DNA of 64,000 bases from contig NZ_BBIT01000023.1 of assembly GCF_000730625.1 (NCBI RefSeq), positions 1 to 64,000 on the forward strand, read 5' to 3'. The notes below the pieces were generated by a model that worked only from the letters and a program-made list of their open reading frames with translations, was not told the origin of the DNA and did not search any database. The position numbers and the translations under genes were made by a program. Shown here piece after piece: positions 1-11,184 of this stretch. The stretch comes from Pseudomonas oryzihabitans NBRC 102199 (GTDB taxonomy: Bacteria > Pseudomonadota > Gammaproteobacteria > Pseudomonadales > Pseudomonadaceae). Each line of letters begins with the position of its first letter. The first letter of the stretch is position 1.

Positions 1-32
1 CGATGTAAGCCTTTTGCCATAGCCTGGGGAAC

Positions 33-1892
33 ATGGCGACCGCCGCCTCGACTAATGCTGACCCCCGCCGAAGATCCGCCATGGCCCTCTCGACCTCCTT
101 CGCTATCGTGCAACAGCAGATGCGCCGCGCTGCCGGCCTGGTCTGGAGTACCTCTCCCGCGCTGATGATCGGCCTGATCCTGGCGACCCTCGTCGCCGGC
201 CTGCTGCCGGCACTGGCCGCCTGGCTGGGGCAGCGCATCGTCGATGCCGTGGTGGCGGCCATGCGGCTGCATGCCGACCAGGGCCAGGCACCGCTGTGGC
301 CGGTACTGAAGTTCGTGCTGGCCGAAGCCGGGGTACTGGCGGCCCTGGCGGGCGCCCAGCGGCTGCTGTCGGTGCAGCAATCGCTGCTGCGGGTACGCCT
401 TGGGCAGACCGTGAATCTGCTGATCCTGGAAAAGGCCCAGACCCTGTCGCTGGCGCAGTTCGAGGACGCCGACTTCTACGACAAGCTGGTGCGGGCCCGG
501 CGCGAGGCCTCCATCCGGCCCCTGGCGCTGGTGACCAAGTCCCTGACCCTGTTGCAGAACCTCATTTCCCTGATCAGCTTCGCCGTGTTGCTGGTGCATT
601 TCTCGCCCTGGGCGCTGCTGTTGCTGGTGGTGGGCGCCCTACCGGTGTTCCTGGCCGAGGCGCGCTTTTCCGGCGATGCCTTTCGCCTGTTCAGCCGGCG
701 TGCGCCCGAGACCCGCCGCCAGACCTATCTGGAGACGCTGCTTTCCCACGAGGCCTACATCAAGGAGGTCAAGCTGTTCGGCCTGGCGCCGCTGCTGCTG
801 GAGCGCTATCGCACCACCTTCGCCAAGCTCTACGCAGAGGACCGCCGCCTGACGCTGAGACGTGACGGCTGGGGTTTCGTCTTTGGGCTGCTGGGCACCC
901 TCGCCTTCTATGCCGCCTATGCCTGGGTGGTGCTCGATACCGTGCGCGGCCGCCTGAGCCTGGGCCAGATGACCCTCTATCTCACCCTGTTCCGCCAGGG
1001 CCAGGCCGCGGTCAGCGCCAGCCTGACCGCCCTGGGCGGCCTCTACGAGGACAGCCTCTACCTGAGCAATCTCTATGACTACCTGGGCCAGCCGACCAGC
1101 GCCGAAGGCGGCAGCCTCACCGCCGGCAGCCAGCCTGGCGACGGCCTGAGATTCGAAGGGGTCGGCTTCACCTATCCGGGTGCGGCCGCGCCAACGCTCA
1201 AGGACATCGGCTTTCACCTGGCGCCGGGCCAGAGCCTGGCGCTGGTGGGGGCCAACGGTTCGGGCAAGACCACCCTGATCAAGTTGCTGACCCGCCTGCA
1301 CAGCCCGACGCAAGGCCGTATCCTGCTCGATGGCAGCGATCTGCAGGAGTGGCAGCCGGCGGCCCTGCACAGGCGCATCGGCGTCATCTTCCAGGACTTC
1401 ATCCGCTACCAGCTCACCGCCGGTGAAAACCTGGGCGTCGGCGACACCCAGGCCTTCAATGACGAGGCGCGCTGGCGCAAGGCGGCCGAGCAGGGGCTGG
1501 CCGACGAGGTTATCGCCGGTCTGCGCGAGGGCTACGAGACCCAGCTCGGACGCTGGTTCATGGGCGGCCAGGAACTGTCCGGCGGGCAGTGGCAGAAGAT
1601 CGCCCTGTCCCGCGCCTACATGCGCGAGGACGCCGACATCCTGGTGCTGGACGAACCCACCGCCGCGCTGGACGCCGCGGCCGAGGCGGTGATCTTCGAG
1701 CGCTTTCGCGCCCAGGCGCAGCAACGCATGACCCTGCTGATCTCCCATCGCTTCTCCAGCGTGCGCAACGCCGACCAGATCCTGGTGCTGGAAGATGGGG
1801 AGGTCCGCGAGCGGGGCGATCACGAGGGGTTGCTGGCCAGCGGTGGTCGCTATGCCCAGCTGTTCGATCTGCAGGCCAGAGGCTATCGCTGA
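33..1892 (+). CDS. ABC transporter, fused permease and ATP-binding half-transporter
   Basis: This is a 619-residue half-transporter of the exporter type: an N-terminal membrane domain (several hydrophobic segments within about residues 40-320) fused to a C-terminal nucleotide-binding domain (about 370-615). The ATPase half has a Walker A (GANGSGKTT), an LSGGQ signature and a Walker B ending LDEPTAALD, followed by the switch histidine in LLISHRFSS. Such proteins work as dimers in the inner membrane and export lipids, peptides or drugs; the substrate cannot be told. An in-frame ATG at 81 (MALSTSF) gives a 603-residue protein and may be the true start, because neither ATG has a clear ribosome site. 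Two tiny acidic genes follow on the same strand. Confidence 0.85.
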   Translation: MATAASTNADPRRRSAMALSTSFAIVQQQMRRAAGLVWSTSPALMIGLILATLVAGLLPALAAWLGQRIVDAVVAAMRLHADQGQAPLWPVLKFVLAEAGVLAALAGAQRLLSVQQSLLRVRLGQTVNLLILEKAQTLSLAQFEDADFYDKLVRARREASIRPLALVTKSLTLLQNLISLISFAVLLVHFSPWALLLLVVGALPVFLAEARFSGDAFRLFSRRAPETRRQTYLETLLSHEAYIKEVKLFGLAPLLLERYRTTFAKLYAEDRRLTLRRDGWGFVFGLLGTLAFYAAYAWVVLDTVRGRLSLGQMTLYLTLFRQGQAAVSASLTALGGLYEDSLYLSNLYDYLGQPTSAEGGSLTAGSQPGDGLRFEGVGFTYPGAAAPTLKDIGFHLAPGQSLALVGANGSGKTTLIKLLTRLHSPTQGRILLDGSDLQEWQPAALHRRIGVIFQDFIRYQLTAGENLGVGDTQAFNDEARWRKAAEQGLADEVIAGLREGYETQLGRWFMGGQELSGGQWQKIALSRAYMREDADILVLDEPTAALDAAAEAVIFERFRAQAQQRMTLLISHRFSSVRNADQILVLEDGEVRERGDHEGLLASGGRYAQLFDLQARGYR

Positions 1893-1957
1893 TCGCCGGT
1901 GGCGAACTTCGCGCCAGGGGGTCTGCCCAACGTTTGACAACCACTCGCGGAGGCCGC

Positions 1958-2110
1958 ATGAACGATCAGATCAAGGAAAACCCCGACGACCTGGACATCG
2001 ATCCGGACATCGCGCCCGATCCCGAGGAGCCCGTGGGGGAAGATCCGGATGACAAGCCGGTCGAGGAGCGCCTGCCGCAGAAGAATCCGCGCAATCCGGA
2101 GTACAGCTGA
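1958..2110 (+). CDS. Small acidic proline-rich hypothetical protein (50 aa)
   Basis: A 50-codon gene with a good ribosome site (GGAGG five bases before ATG), 65 bases after the ABC transporter stop. The product is very rich in Asp, Glu and Pro (repeats of the DPD/DPEEP kind) and has no hydrophobic segment, so it should be a soluble, probably disordered protein. Its TGA stop shares one base with the ATG of the next small gene, which suggests coupled translation. I do not recognise the family. Confidence 0.6.
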   Translation: MNDQIKENPDDLDIDPDIAPDPEEPVGEDPDDKPVEERLPQKNPRNPEYS

Positions 2111-2214
2111 TGAACGCCATCCTGCCGCTGCCCGAGGATGAAGACCCGGAAGGGCTGCATCCGGCGGAGTTGCCGGCCGACGAGGACGATGCGCCGCCGG
2201 TGGATCCGCTGTGA
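2110..2214 (+). CDS. Very small acidic hypothetical protein (34 aa)
   Basis: A 34-codon reading frame whose ATG overlaps the stop of the preceding small gene (TGATG). A GGAG lies nine bases upstream. The product is acidic and proline-rich like its neighbour (PEDEDPEG, ADEDDAPP), with no membrane segment. The matching composition and overlap argue that the two are one cistron pair. Function is unknown, and it could still be a chance frame. Confidence 0.4.
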   Translation: MNAILPLPEDEDPEGLHPAELPADEDDAPPVDPL

Positions 2215-2267
2215 CGTCTAGGGCCAGCATCCGGATGGATCTGGCGTAGGGTTTGCCCTCACCCCGG

Positions 2268-2288
2268 CCCTCTCCCGGAGGGAGAGGG
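2268..2288. repeat. GGGAGAGGG palindrome (copy 1)
   Basis: A short hairpin with arms CCCTCTCC / GGAGAGGG, preceded by CCCTCACCCC. The same palindrome recurs in the gaps at 32614-32673 and 41431-41463, always between genes. It is an extragenic palindromic repeat of the REP kind common in Pseudomonas. Confidence 0.6.
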
Positions 2289-2303
2289 GGAAAGAGCCGC
2301 CCC

Positions 2304-2395
2304 TAGGTTGGGTTGAGCGCAGCGAAGCCCAACGGGTGAGTCAGCACGTCCAGATTGTTGGGCTTCGACGATGGAGCTGTCTCAGCCCAACCTAC
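2304..2395. repeat. GTTGGG/CCCAAC composite inverted repeat (copy 1)
   Basis: Two hairpins with GTTGGG...CCCAAC arms, nested in a larger inverted repeat (TAGGTTGGGTTGAG at one end, CTCAGCCCAACCTA at the other). An inverted copy of the same element, sharing the GGGCTTCGACGAT core, lies at 27097-27193. It sits in the gap downstream of both flanking transcription units. Confidence 0.6.
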
Positions 2396-2411
2396 GGATT
2401 TCACGCGATGA

Positions 2412-2437
2412 AAAAGGTCCGCCGTAGCGGACCTTTT
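2412..2437. terminator. Bidirectional intrinsic terminator
   Basis: A perfect 10-bp stem (AAAAGGTCCG / CGGACCTTTT) with a six-base loop, flanked by A and T runs, so it should work in both directions. It ends treA (stop at 2446-2448, minus strand) and the plus-strand unit from the left. Confidence 0.85.
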
Positions 2438-2445
2438 CTTTTGCC

Positions 2446-4089
2446 CTATTTCGCGCCGGGTTGCGGTTTGTAGAGTTCGAGCAGCTTGAGCGTGACGCCA
2501 TTGGTCCAGCCGAAGCCGTCCTGCAACTCGTACTCGCCGCCACCGCCACCCTGGCCGCCGGTGAGGTCGTATTTCTCCACCAGCTTCTGCTCCCGGGCGT
2601 AGAGGTTCTGCACCTGGGTCAGGAAGCGGGTGCCGATGTCGGCGGCCAGCTTGTCCTGCTGGTAGCGGCGCAGGCCGTCCACGGCCACCCACTGCAGCGG
2701 TGCCCAGCCATTGGGTTCGTCCCACTGCTGGCCGGTCTTGACCGTGGTGGTGGCGATGCCGCCCGGACGCAGCAGCTGGTTGGCCACGGTCGCCGCGGTC
2801 TGGTCGGCACTGCTCTGGCTGGCGGCGCCCACGAACAGCGGGAACAGGGTGGCGGCGGAGAGCTTGTCGGTGCGGCGCTTGGCCTGCCAGTCGAAGTCGG
2901 TGTAGTAACCGGCCGGATTCCACAGGTAGCGGTCGATGGCCTGCTGACGGGTCTTGGCCTTCTGGCTGTAGGCCTGGACGCAACTGGCCTCGCCGGTCTT
3001 CTCGCAGGCCTTGGCGATGGTCTGCTCCAGGTGATAGAGCAGGCTGTTGAGGTCAACCGGCGCGATGGCGGTGGTGCGGATGGTCGCCAGGGTCTTGCCG
3101 TCGCCCAGCCAGCGCGAGGAGAAGTCCCAACCGCTCTCGGCGCCGGCGCGCAGGTCGCGATAGACCTCGCCGGCCGGTCGGCCCTTGGCCTGGGCGGCGG
3201 TGGCCAGGTCTTCCATGTAGGACTCCTGACGCGGGGTGTCCCGGGCATCCCAGTAGCGATTGAGCAGGGTGCCATCGGCCAGCCTGACCACATGGGCATT
3301 GGCCTGGCCCGGTTGCAGGCCTTCGGCGCCGGCCATCCAGTAGGCGTATTCCTTCTGCAGCTGCGGCAGGTAGCGGCGATAGGCGGAGTCGCCCTCCAGG
3401 CTGGCCTGCAGATCGACCATGTAGGCGAAGAACGGCGGCTGCGAGCGACTCAGGTAGTAGCTGCGGTTGCCGTTGGGGATGTGACCGTAGACGTCGATCT
3501 CATGGGCGAAGTTGTCCACCATGTCGCGGACCAGGTCGGTGCGCCCGTCCTTGGCCAGCCCCAGCATGGTGAAGTAGGAATCCCAGTAGTAGACCTCGCG
3601 GAAGCGGCCACCCGGCACCACATAGGGCTTGGGCAGCGGCAGCAGGCTGCTGTAGGCCGGCACCTCTTCGTAATGGCGGGTCAGCACCGGCCAGAGGTCC
3701 TTGACGTGGGTCGGCAGGTCGGCCCCCGCCTTGGGCGGGGCGGCCTTGATAGGATCGGATTCTTCGAAGTTGGCGCTGACGAAGGCCTTGAGGTCGAAGC
3801 CGGGTTTGTCGCGCTGGGCCAGGTAGTCCTGGCGGATGTCGGCTGGATTGCGCTTGGGCAGGGCATCGACGAAGTGCTTCTGGTCGCTGAACAGCTTGCC
3901 CTGCTGCACCGCGGCGAACAGCTCGGGATAGGCCTGGTCCGGCGGTACGGCGCGAGCGTTGCTGGCGTCGCGCCAACTCCAGGTCGGGGTTTCCGGCTTG
4001 CTGCCCTCATGGGCGCAGGCGGCGAGAAAGGCGATGGACAGGGACAGGACGAGCATCCGCGCGGGTGGCGCAGGTGGCAGGCGTTTCAT
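2446..4089 (-). CDS. treA: Periplasmic alpha,alpha-trehalase (GH37), predicted lipoprotein
   Basis: A 547-residue trehalase that splits trehalose into two glucose molecules outside the cytoplasm. Both family signatures are present: PGGRFREVYYWDSYF and QWDEPNGWAPLQW. The chosen ATG has AAGGAG just upstream and opens a signal sequence ending in a lipobox (L22-A-A-C25), so the enzyme is probably lipid-anchored. An in-frame start 13 codons upstream would spoil the signal sequence. The C-terminus is glycine-rich (GGQGGGGGEY), as in TreA. A hybrid sensor kinase gene lies 99 bases upstream on the same strand and may share its transcript. Confidence 0.95.
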   Translation of the reverse strand: MKRLPPAPPARMLVLSLSIAFLAACAHEGSKPETPTWSWRDASNARAVPPDQAYPELFAAVQQGKLFSDQKHFVDALPKRNPADIRQDYLAQRDKPGFDLKAFVSANFEESDPIKAAPPKAGADLPTHVKDLWPVLTRHYEEVPAYSSLLPLPKPYVVPGGRFREVYYWDSYFTMLGLAKDGRTDLVRDMVDNFAHEIDVYGHIPNGNRSYYLSRSQPPFFAYMVDLQASLEGDSAYRRYLPQLQKEYAYWMAGAEGLQPGQANAHVVRLADGTLLNRYWDARDTPRQESYMEDLATAAQAKGRPAGEVYRDLRAGAESGWDFSSRWLGDGKTLATIRTTAIAPVDLNSLLYHLEQTIAKACEKTGEASCVQAYSQKAKTRQQAIDRYLWNPAGYYTDFDWQAKRRTDKLSAATLFPLFVGAASQSSADQTAATVANQLLRPGGIATTTVKTGQQWDEPNGWAPLQWVAVDGLRRYQQDKLAADIGTRFLTQVQNLYAREQKLVEKYDLTGGQGGGGGEYELQDGFGWTNGVTLKLLELYKPQPGAK

Positions 4090-4188
4090 GAAGCGCTCCT
4101 TTTCTTGTCGACACGACAGCAGCCGCAACGGAGGTTGCGACTCGAAAGGATCGACCCTGGCGCGCCGCGACAGTTCGCCGCGACCGGC

Positions 4189-6102
<1,914 letters not shown>

Positions 6103-6227
6103 GGTGGTTAGTGGCCGGTAGGAGAAGGAGATGCCATAACGCCAGCAGACGAGGCGAACCCGTCTACGTTAACAGTTTCGACGTTTCGCTTCGCGCTAGG
6201 CTTCGACCACTGCACCGGAAAAATTAC

Positions 6228-9200
6228 TCACTCGGTCGCGTTTTTCTCCACCGCATAGCGCCGCTCCAGGCCGCTATGGCCCAGGCCGACGCCCTTGCGC
6301 ACCTTGAGCTGCACCGGGATGCGCTCCTTGAGGGCCTCCACGTGGCTGATGATGCCGATGGTCTTGCCACTGGCATTGAGCTGGTCGAGGGCATCCAGGG
6401 CGACCTCCAGGGTCTCGCCATCAAGGGTGCCGAAGCCTTCGTCGAGAAACAGCGAATCGATGCCGGTGCGCTGGCTGACCAGATCGGACAAGGCCAGCGC
6501 CAGGGCCAGACTCACCAGGAAGCTCTCGCCGCCGGAGAGGGTACGGATGTCGCGCAGGGCATCGGCCTGCCAGGTGTCGAGGATCTGCAACTCCAGTTCG
6601 GCGGCCTGGCGCCGGAAGAGTCGATAGCGACCGTGCAGGCGCATCAGCTGACCATTGGCCAGGTGCACCAGGTGATCCAGGGTCAGGCCCTGGGCGAACT
6701 TGCGGAACTTGGCGCCATCCGCCGAGCCGATCAGGCCGTTGAGATGCTGCCAGAGATCGTGATCGCGCTCCTGGGCGGCGATCTCGCCGAGCAGCGCCTG
6801 CAGGCCGTCCCGCCGCCGTTCGTCTTCGCGCAGGGCGGCATTGACCTCGCCCTGGCGCTGACCCAGGGCGCGCAATTCGGCGCCGGCGGCGGCCAGTTCG
6901 GCATCCAGCTCGGCGGCGCTGCGCTCGGTGAGCGGCTCGGCAGCCAGGGCGGCGTACCGCTCCCGCGCGGCCCCTGCCAGGGCGCGGGCTTCGGTCAGGG
7001 CGGTCTCGAGGCGGGTGCGCTCCGCGGTCAGGACGGAGTGCTCGTCGTCGTCCAGTTGCGCGGCGCGCCAGGCCGCGGCATCGGCGAAGGCACTGGCGGC
7101 CAGGGCGGCCTGCCAGCGCTCGCCGGCTTCGCGGGCCAGTTGCACCTCACACGCCAGCCGCTCGTGCAGCGCCTGGTGCGTGCCCTGCAGCGCCGCACCC
7201 TGCTCGCGGCAGTCTTCCCAGGTCGCGGTCGCCTCGGCGAGCACGGCCGTAGCGGCCTCCGGCGCTACCGGGGCGGGGACGACCTCGCCGGCGCGCTGGC
7301 GCCAGGTCGCGACCAGCGGGGTCAGGGTGGCCAGGCGCTGGGCGAGGTCCCTGTGCAGCTGCTGCAAGGCCTGCGCGCGCTGGCTGTCGGCCTGCCAGAG
7401 CCGCCACTCCTGGTCGCGCTGGGCCAGCCATTCGCCGGCACGACCGGGGACTTCATGACCCCAGCCAGCCAGTTCCTCGCCCAGCTGCCGCTCGGCCCTG
7501 GCCTGTTGTGCCTGGGCCTGACGCAGCTCCTCGGCACCTTCGGCCAGCGCCTGGCGCGCCCGCTCCCAGGCGGCCTCGGCCAGCGCCAGGCGCTGTTCGG
7601 CATCGGCCTGCTGACGCGCCAGGCGCTGGGCTTCGTTGCGCCTCTCCTCGCCCTGCTGACGCAGGCCATCGAGGGTGGCGAGCACCTGCTGAATGCGCGC
7701 CAGTTCCTGATCCTGCCGGCGGCGCAATTCGGCGATGGCACCGGGCGCCTCGGGATCGGCGCCCAGGGCCGTGCAACGCTGGCGCCAGAGTTCGCCCAAC
7801 TGGTCCAGCTGCTGACTGGCCTCGGCCTGCTGCTCGTTGGCCTGATCGAGTTGCGCCTTGAGCGCCGCCAGGGCTTCGCTGAGGTCCTTGCCTTCCTGGG
7901 TCAGGCGCTCCAGCTCGGCCTTGGCGTCCTGCAGGGCGGTCTGGGTGGCGGAGACGTCCAGGGCGGCATAGTCGGCCACCGCGGGGTGTTCGCGGGAGCC
8001 GCACAGCGGACAGGGTTCGTCGGGCTGCAACTCGGCGCGCTGGGCTTCCAGGCTGCGGATGACCCTTTCCTGTTCGAGCAGCTTTTCGCGCTCGCGCACC
8101 TGCTGGGCGACTTCACGATAGCGTCCACGCAGGGCCTCCAGGCGCACCTGATGCTCGCCATGCTGGCGCTGGCGCTCACCCTGGCTGCGCGCCAGGCGCT
8201 CCAGCTGGGCCTGCAGCTGACGCCGACGCTCGACCAGTTGGTCCAGCTGGTCCACCTCGTTGACCCGTCCCAGCGCCGCCTGCCAGAGGGCGCGCCAGGC
8301 CTTTTCGTCGCGGCCGTCCAGTGCGGCCTGCCAGCGTTCGTTCTGGGCCTGCTCCGCCGTCTGGGCCTGGGCGGCCTGCGCCTGCGCACGGGTCAGCGCC
8401 CCCTGCTGGGCCTCGCGTTCCTCGGCCAGCAGCTGCAGCTGACGGGTCTGTTCCTCCTGGCGGCGCGTCAGGCGCGCCAGGGCCTCGGCTCTTTCGTCGC
8501 GCAGGGCCAGCTGGCTGCGCCAGTCGCCCAGGCGCTCGCCGAGTTCGGCATGGCGGGTCCGCTCGGCCAGACTCTGCTCCAGGCGCTGTTGTTCATCCAG
8601 CGCCTGCGCCTGCTCCGCCTCGGCCTGGCGCAGCTGTTCGCCACTGGCGCCCAAGGCCTGGGCCAGGGCGGCGTCGCGGCGGCTGGCCAGGGTCTGGATC
8701 CGCTGGTCGAGCTGGGCCAGTTCGTCCCGGCTGCCCTGTTCACGCGCCGCGGCCTCACGCCAGGCCTGTTCGATGGGCAGCAGCCGCGCCGCCGGCTCGG
8801 CCGCGGCCAGCCGTTGGCGCTGCGGCTCGGCGGCGTTCCAGGCCTGCTGGGCCGCAGCCAGCCGGGTGGCGGCCTGCTGCTCGCCCGCCGTCGCCTGCTC
8901 CAGGGCGCTCAGCCACTGGCGCTGGACCTGCAAGGTCTTGAGGTCCGCGCCCAGGCGTTCTTCGCGCTGCGCCAGGCCGGTGCCTTCGGCGGCCAGTGCC
9001 TGACGGCGTTCGTCATCCAGCACCTCGACCCCGGCGACGCGTTGGCGCAGGCCCTCCAGCACGCCCTTGGCCTCGCGCGCGCGTTCGAACACCCGCTGGG
9101 AGATCTGCCCGTACACCGCGGTCCCGGTCAGCTCTTCCAGCAATTCGGCGCGCTGGCTGGCGCTGGCTTCCAGGAAGGCGGCGAAGCCCCCCTGGGCCAA

Positions 9201-9653
9201 GAGCATGGAACGGGTGAAGCGCTCGAAGTCGAGGCCGGTGAGTTCTTCGGTGAGTCTGAGCTTGTCGCCGGTCTTTTCGGCGAGGATGCTGCCGTCGAGC
9301 CTGGCCAGTTCCACCTTGGGCGGCTGCAGGGCGCCATCGGCGCGGTCGCGGGCGCGTCTCTGGCTCCAGAAGGCCCGATAGCGCTCGCCACGCACGGCGA
9401 ATTCCACCTCGGCGAGGCAGTCGCCGGTGTGACGGGTCATGAGTTCGTTGCTCTCTCCGCCCACCTTGCTCATGCGCGGCGTGCGGTGATAGAGCGCCAG
9501 GCAGATGGCGTCCAGCAAGGTGGTCTTGCCCGCCCCGGTCGGCCCGGTGATGGCGAACAGGCCGCTACTGGCGAAGGGTTCGGCGGTGAAGTCGATCTTC
9601 CACTCACCCTTGAGGGAATTGAGGTTCTTCAGGCGCAGGGTGAGGATCTTCAT
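6228..9653 (-). CDS. sbcC: Nuclease SbcCD, ATPase subunit SbcC
   Basis: A 1141-residue SMC/Rad50-type protein: N-terminal Walker A (GPTGAGKTT), very long Gln/Ala/Arg-rich coiled coils, a central zinc hook (CPLCG) and a C-terminal ABC part with LSGGE and a Walker B (SLFLDEGFGTLD). With SbcD it forms a nuclease that opens DNA hairpins and trims blocked ends. The start (MKILTLRLKNLNSLKGEW) is where the family begins; the frame runs 21 codons further upstream but that part looks non-coding. Its partner sbcD lies 2.5 kb upstream, separated by unrelated genes, which is unusual because sbcDC normally overlap. Confidence 0.95.
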   Translation of the reverse strand: MKILTLRLKNLNSLKGEWKIDFTAEPFASSGLFAITGPTGAGKTTLLDAICLALYHRTPRMSKVGGESNELMTRHTGDCLAEVEFAVRGERYRAFWSQRRARDRADGALQPPKVELARLDGSILAEKTGDKLRLTEELTGLDFERFTRSMLLAQGGFAAFLEASASQRAELLEELTGTAVYGQISQRVFERAREAKGVLEGLRQRVAGVEVLDDERRQALAAEGTGLAQREERLGADLKTLQVQRQWLSALEQATAGEQQAATRLAAAQQAWNAAEPQRQRLAAAEPAARLLPIEQAWREAAAREQGSRDELAQLDQRIQTLASRRDAALAQALGASGEQLRQAEAEQAQALDEQQRLEQSLAERTRHAELGERLGDWRSQLALRDERAEALARLTRRQEEQTRQLQLLAEEREAQQGALTRAQAQAAQAQTAEQAQNERWQAALDGRDEKAWRALWQAALGRVNEVDQLDQLVERRRQLQAQLERLARSQGERQRQHGEHQVRLEALRGRYREVAQQVREREKLLEQERVIRSLEAQRAELQPDEPCPLCGSREHPAVADYAALDVSATQTALQDAKAELERLTQEGKDLSEALAALKAQLDQANEQQAEASQQLDQLGELWRQRCTALGADPEAPGAIAELRRRQDQELARIQQVLATLDGLRQQGEERRNEAQRLARQQADAEQRLALAEAAWERARQALAEGAEELRQAQAQQARAERQLGEELAGWGHEVPGRAGEWLAQRDQEWRLWQADSQRAQALQQLHRDLAQRLATLTPLVATWRQRAGEVVPAPVAPEAATAVLAEATATWEDCREQGAALQGTHQALHERLACEVQLAREAGERWQAALAASAFADAAAWRAAQLDDDEHSVLTAERTRLETALTEARALAGAARERYAALAAEPLTERSAAELDAELAAAGAELRALGQRQGEVNAALREDERRRDGLQALLGEIAAQERDHDLWQHLNGLIGSADGAKFRKFAQGLTLDHLVHLANGQLMRLHGRYRLFRRQAAELELQILDTWQADALRDIRTLSGGESFLVSLALALALSDLVSQRTGIDSLFLDEGFGTLDGETLEVALDALDQLNASGKTIGIISHVEALKERIPVQLKVRKGVGLGHSGLERRYAVEKNATE

Positions 9654-9825
9654 CGGGCTTTTCCAGGACGACTCGGCGAACCGCCGATTCTGGCATTGTT
9701 GGGCGCGCTCGCCCATGCCAACCGACCACTCGACCTGTGGTCGTGCCCACCGCTGAACTTGCTCCGGCCTCCGCTCTCAACTGCAAGGTATCGCTCTGCA
9801 ACCACGTATCCCAGGAGGATTCGTC

Positions 9826-9963
9826 GTGCGCTCGCCCCTGTCTCCCTTAGATTTTCTCGGCATGCCCCTGCTGGTCGGCCTGGGCACCCTGGCGCTGGTC
9901 AGCTGCAGTGGCGGCCACAAGGTCGCGGCGCTGTGGCAGCCGCTGGCGACCTGGCTGGTCTAG
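9826..9963 (+). CDS. Small hydrophobic hypothetical protein (45 aa)
   Basis: A 45-codon frame starting at GTG with an ideal AGGAGG eight bases upstream. The product has a central hydrophobic stretch (about residues 12-27) followed by SCSGGH, so it may be a single-pass membrane peptide. It is on the plus strand between sbcC and the alcohol dehydrogenase, both on the minus strand, and is followed by a hairpin. An internal ATG at codon 13 exists but has no ribosome site. Family not recognised. Confidence 0.55.
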   Translation: MRSPLSPLDFLGMPLLVGLGTLALVSCSGGHKVAALWQPLATWLV

Positions 9964-9972
9964 GTGCTGAAA

Positions 9973-9999
9973 GCCCGGTGAGCCCTTAGATCACCGGGC
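9973..9999. terminator. Hairpin between convergent genes
   Basis: A perfect 9-bp stem (GCCCGGTGA / TCACCGGGC) with a nine-base loop, placed between the stop of the small plus-strand gene and the stop of the alcohol dehydrogenase. There is no strong T run, so termination is likely but not certain. Confidence 0.55.
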
Positions 10000-10005
10000 G
10001 ACCCC

Positions 10006-11184
10006 TCACGGCATGAATACCGCCCTCATGCAGTTCTTGTCCTTGGACTTGAACAGCTCGTAGCCATAGGGCGACTCTTCCAGGCTCATCGGATGGGTGA
10101 GCAGATAGGACGGATCCAGTTCGCCCTTCTGGATGTGTTCGAACAGCCGCTCCACATAGCGCTGGCCCGGCTGCTGGCCCGATCTCAGGGTCAGGGCCTT
10201 GTTGACGATGGCGCCCATGGGGAATTTGTCGATCACCCCGCCATAGACCCCGATCACCGAGACCGTGCCACCCTTGCGACAGGCGCGGATGGCCTGGCGC
10301 AGCGCCGAACCGCGCTCGGTGTGCAGGCGCAGCAGCTGCTTGGTCTTGTCGTAGGCGTAGTCGACCTGGGTGCCATGGGCCTCCATGCCGACGCAGTCGA
10401 TGCAGCGATCCGGACCGCGGCCACCGGTCAGCTCCAGCAGCGCCTCATGGATGTTGGTGGTCTCGTAGTCGAGGACGATGGCGCCGGCTTTCTCGGCCGC
10501 CAGTTGCAGGCGATCGCTGAAGCGGTCGATGGCGATGACCCGTTCGGCGCCCAGCAGGTAGGCGCTGCGAATGGCCATCTGCCCGACCCCGCCGCAGCCC
10601 CAGACCGCCACGGTGTCGCCGGGCTGGATGTCGGCGATGTCGGCGGCGTAGTAGCCGGTGGGCACGGCGTCGGAAACGAACACCGCCTGGGCGTCGCTGA
10701 CCCCGTCGGGCACCTTGAACAGATTGACGTCGGCATAGGGCACCCGCACATAGGTGGCATGGCTGCCGGCATAGCCACCGAAGGCGTGGCTGTAGCCGAA
10801 GATGCCGGTGCAGGGCTGCCCATAGGCCAATTCGGTCAGTTCGGGCTTGGGATTGCTGTTGTCGCAGCAGTTGTAGTCTTCGCGCTGGCAGTGCTCGCAG
10901 TCACCGCAGCCGAGGATGGAGACCGTCACCACCCGGTCGCCGATGGCCAGGCCCTGATTGCGCAGGCCGCTGCCCAGTTCGACGATCTCGGCGAGGAATT
11001 CGTGGCCGATGATGTCGCCCGGCTTCATCGCCGGGACGTAGCCGCCCAGCAGATGCAGGTCCGAGCCGCATACCGAGGACATGATGACGCGCACGATGGC
11101 GTCACGCGGGTTGAGGATCTCCGGATCCGGGACGGTTTCCACCTGCAGACGGTTGGGGGCTTGCCAGGTCAGGGCGCGCATCAT
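10006..11184 (-). CDS. Zinc-dependent alcohol dehydrogenase (FdhA-like MDR family)
   Basis: A 392-residue medium-chain dehydrogenase. It has the catalytic zinc region (VCGSDLH, GHEF), a structural zinc cysteine cluster (CGDCEHCQREDYNCC) and a Rossmann motif (VWGCGGVGQMA). The long insert and overall look resemble glutathione-independent formaldehyde dehydrogenases, though the substrate is uncertain. The start overlaps the stop of the SRPBCC gene upstream (ATGATGA), so the two are translationally coupled; a second ATG lies one codon later. Sequence further upstream in the same frame belongs to the SRPBCC gene in another frame and is not part of this protein. Confidence 0.88.
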   Translation of the reverse strand: MMRALTWQAPNRLQVETVPDPEILNPRDAIVRVIMSSVCGSDLHLLGGYVPAMKPGDIIGHEFLAEIVELGSGLRNQGLAIGDRVVTVSILGCGDCEHCQREDYNCCDNSNPKPELTELAYGQPCTGIFGYSHAFGGYAGSHATYVRVPYADVNLFKVPDGVSDAQAVFVSDAVPTGYYAADIADIQPGDTVAVWGCGGVGQMAIRSAYLLGAERVIAIDRFSDRLQLAAEKAGAIVLDYETTNIHEALLELTGGRGPDRCIDCVGMEAHGTQVDYAYDKTKQLLRLHTERGSALRQAIRACRKGGTVSVIGVYGGVIDKFPMGAIVNKALTLRSGQQPGQRYVERLFEHIQKGELDPSYLLTHPMSLEESPYGYELFKSKDKNCMRAVFMP

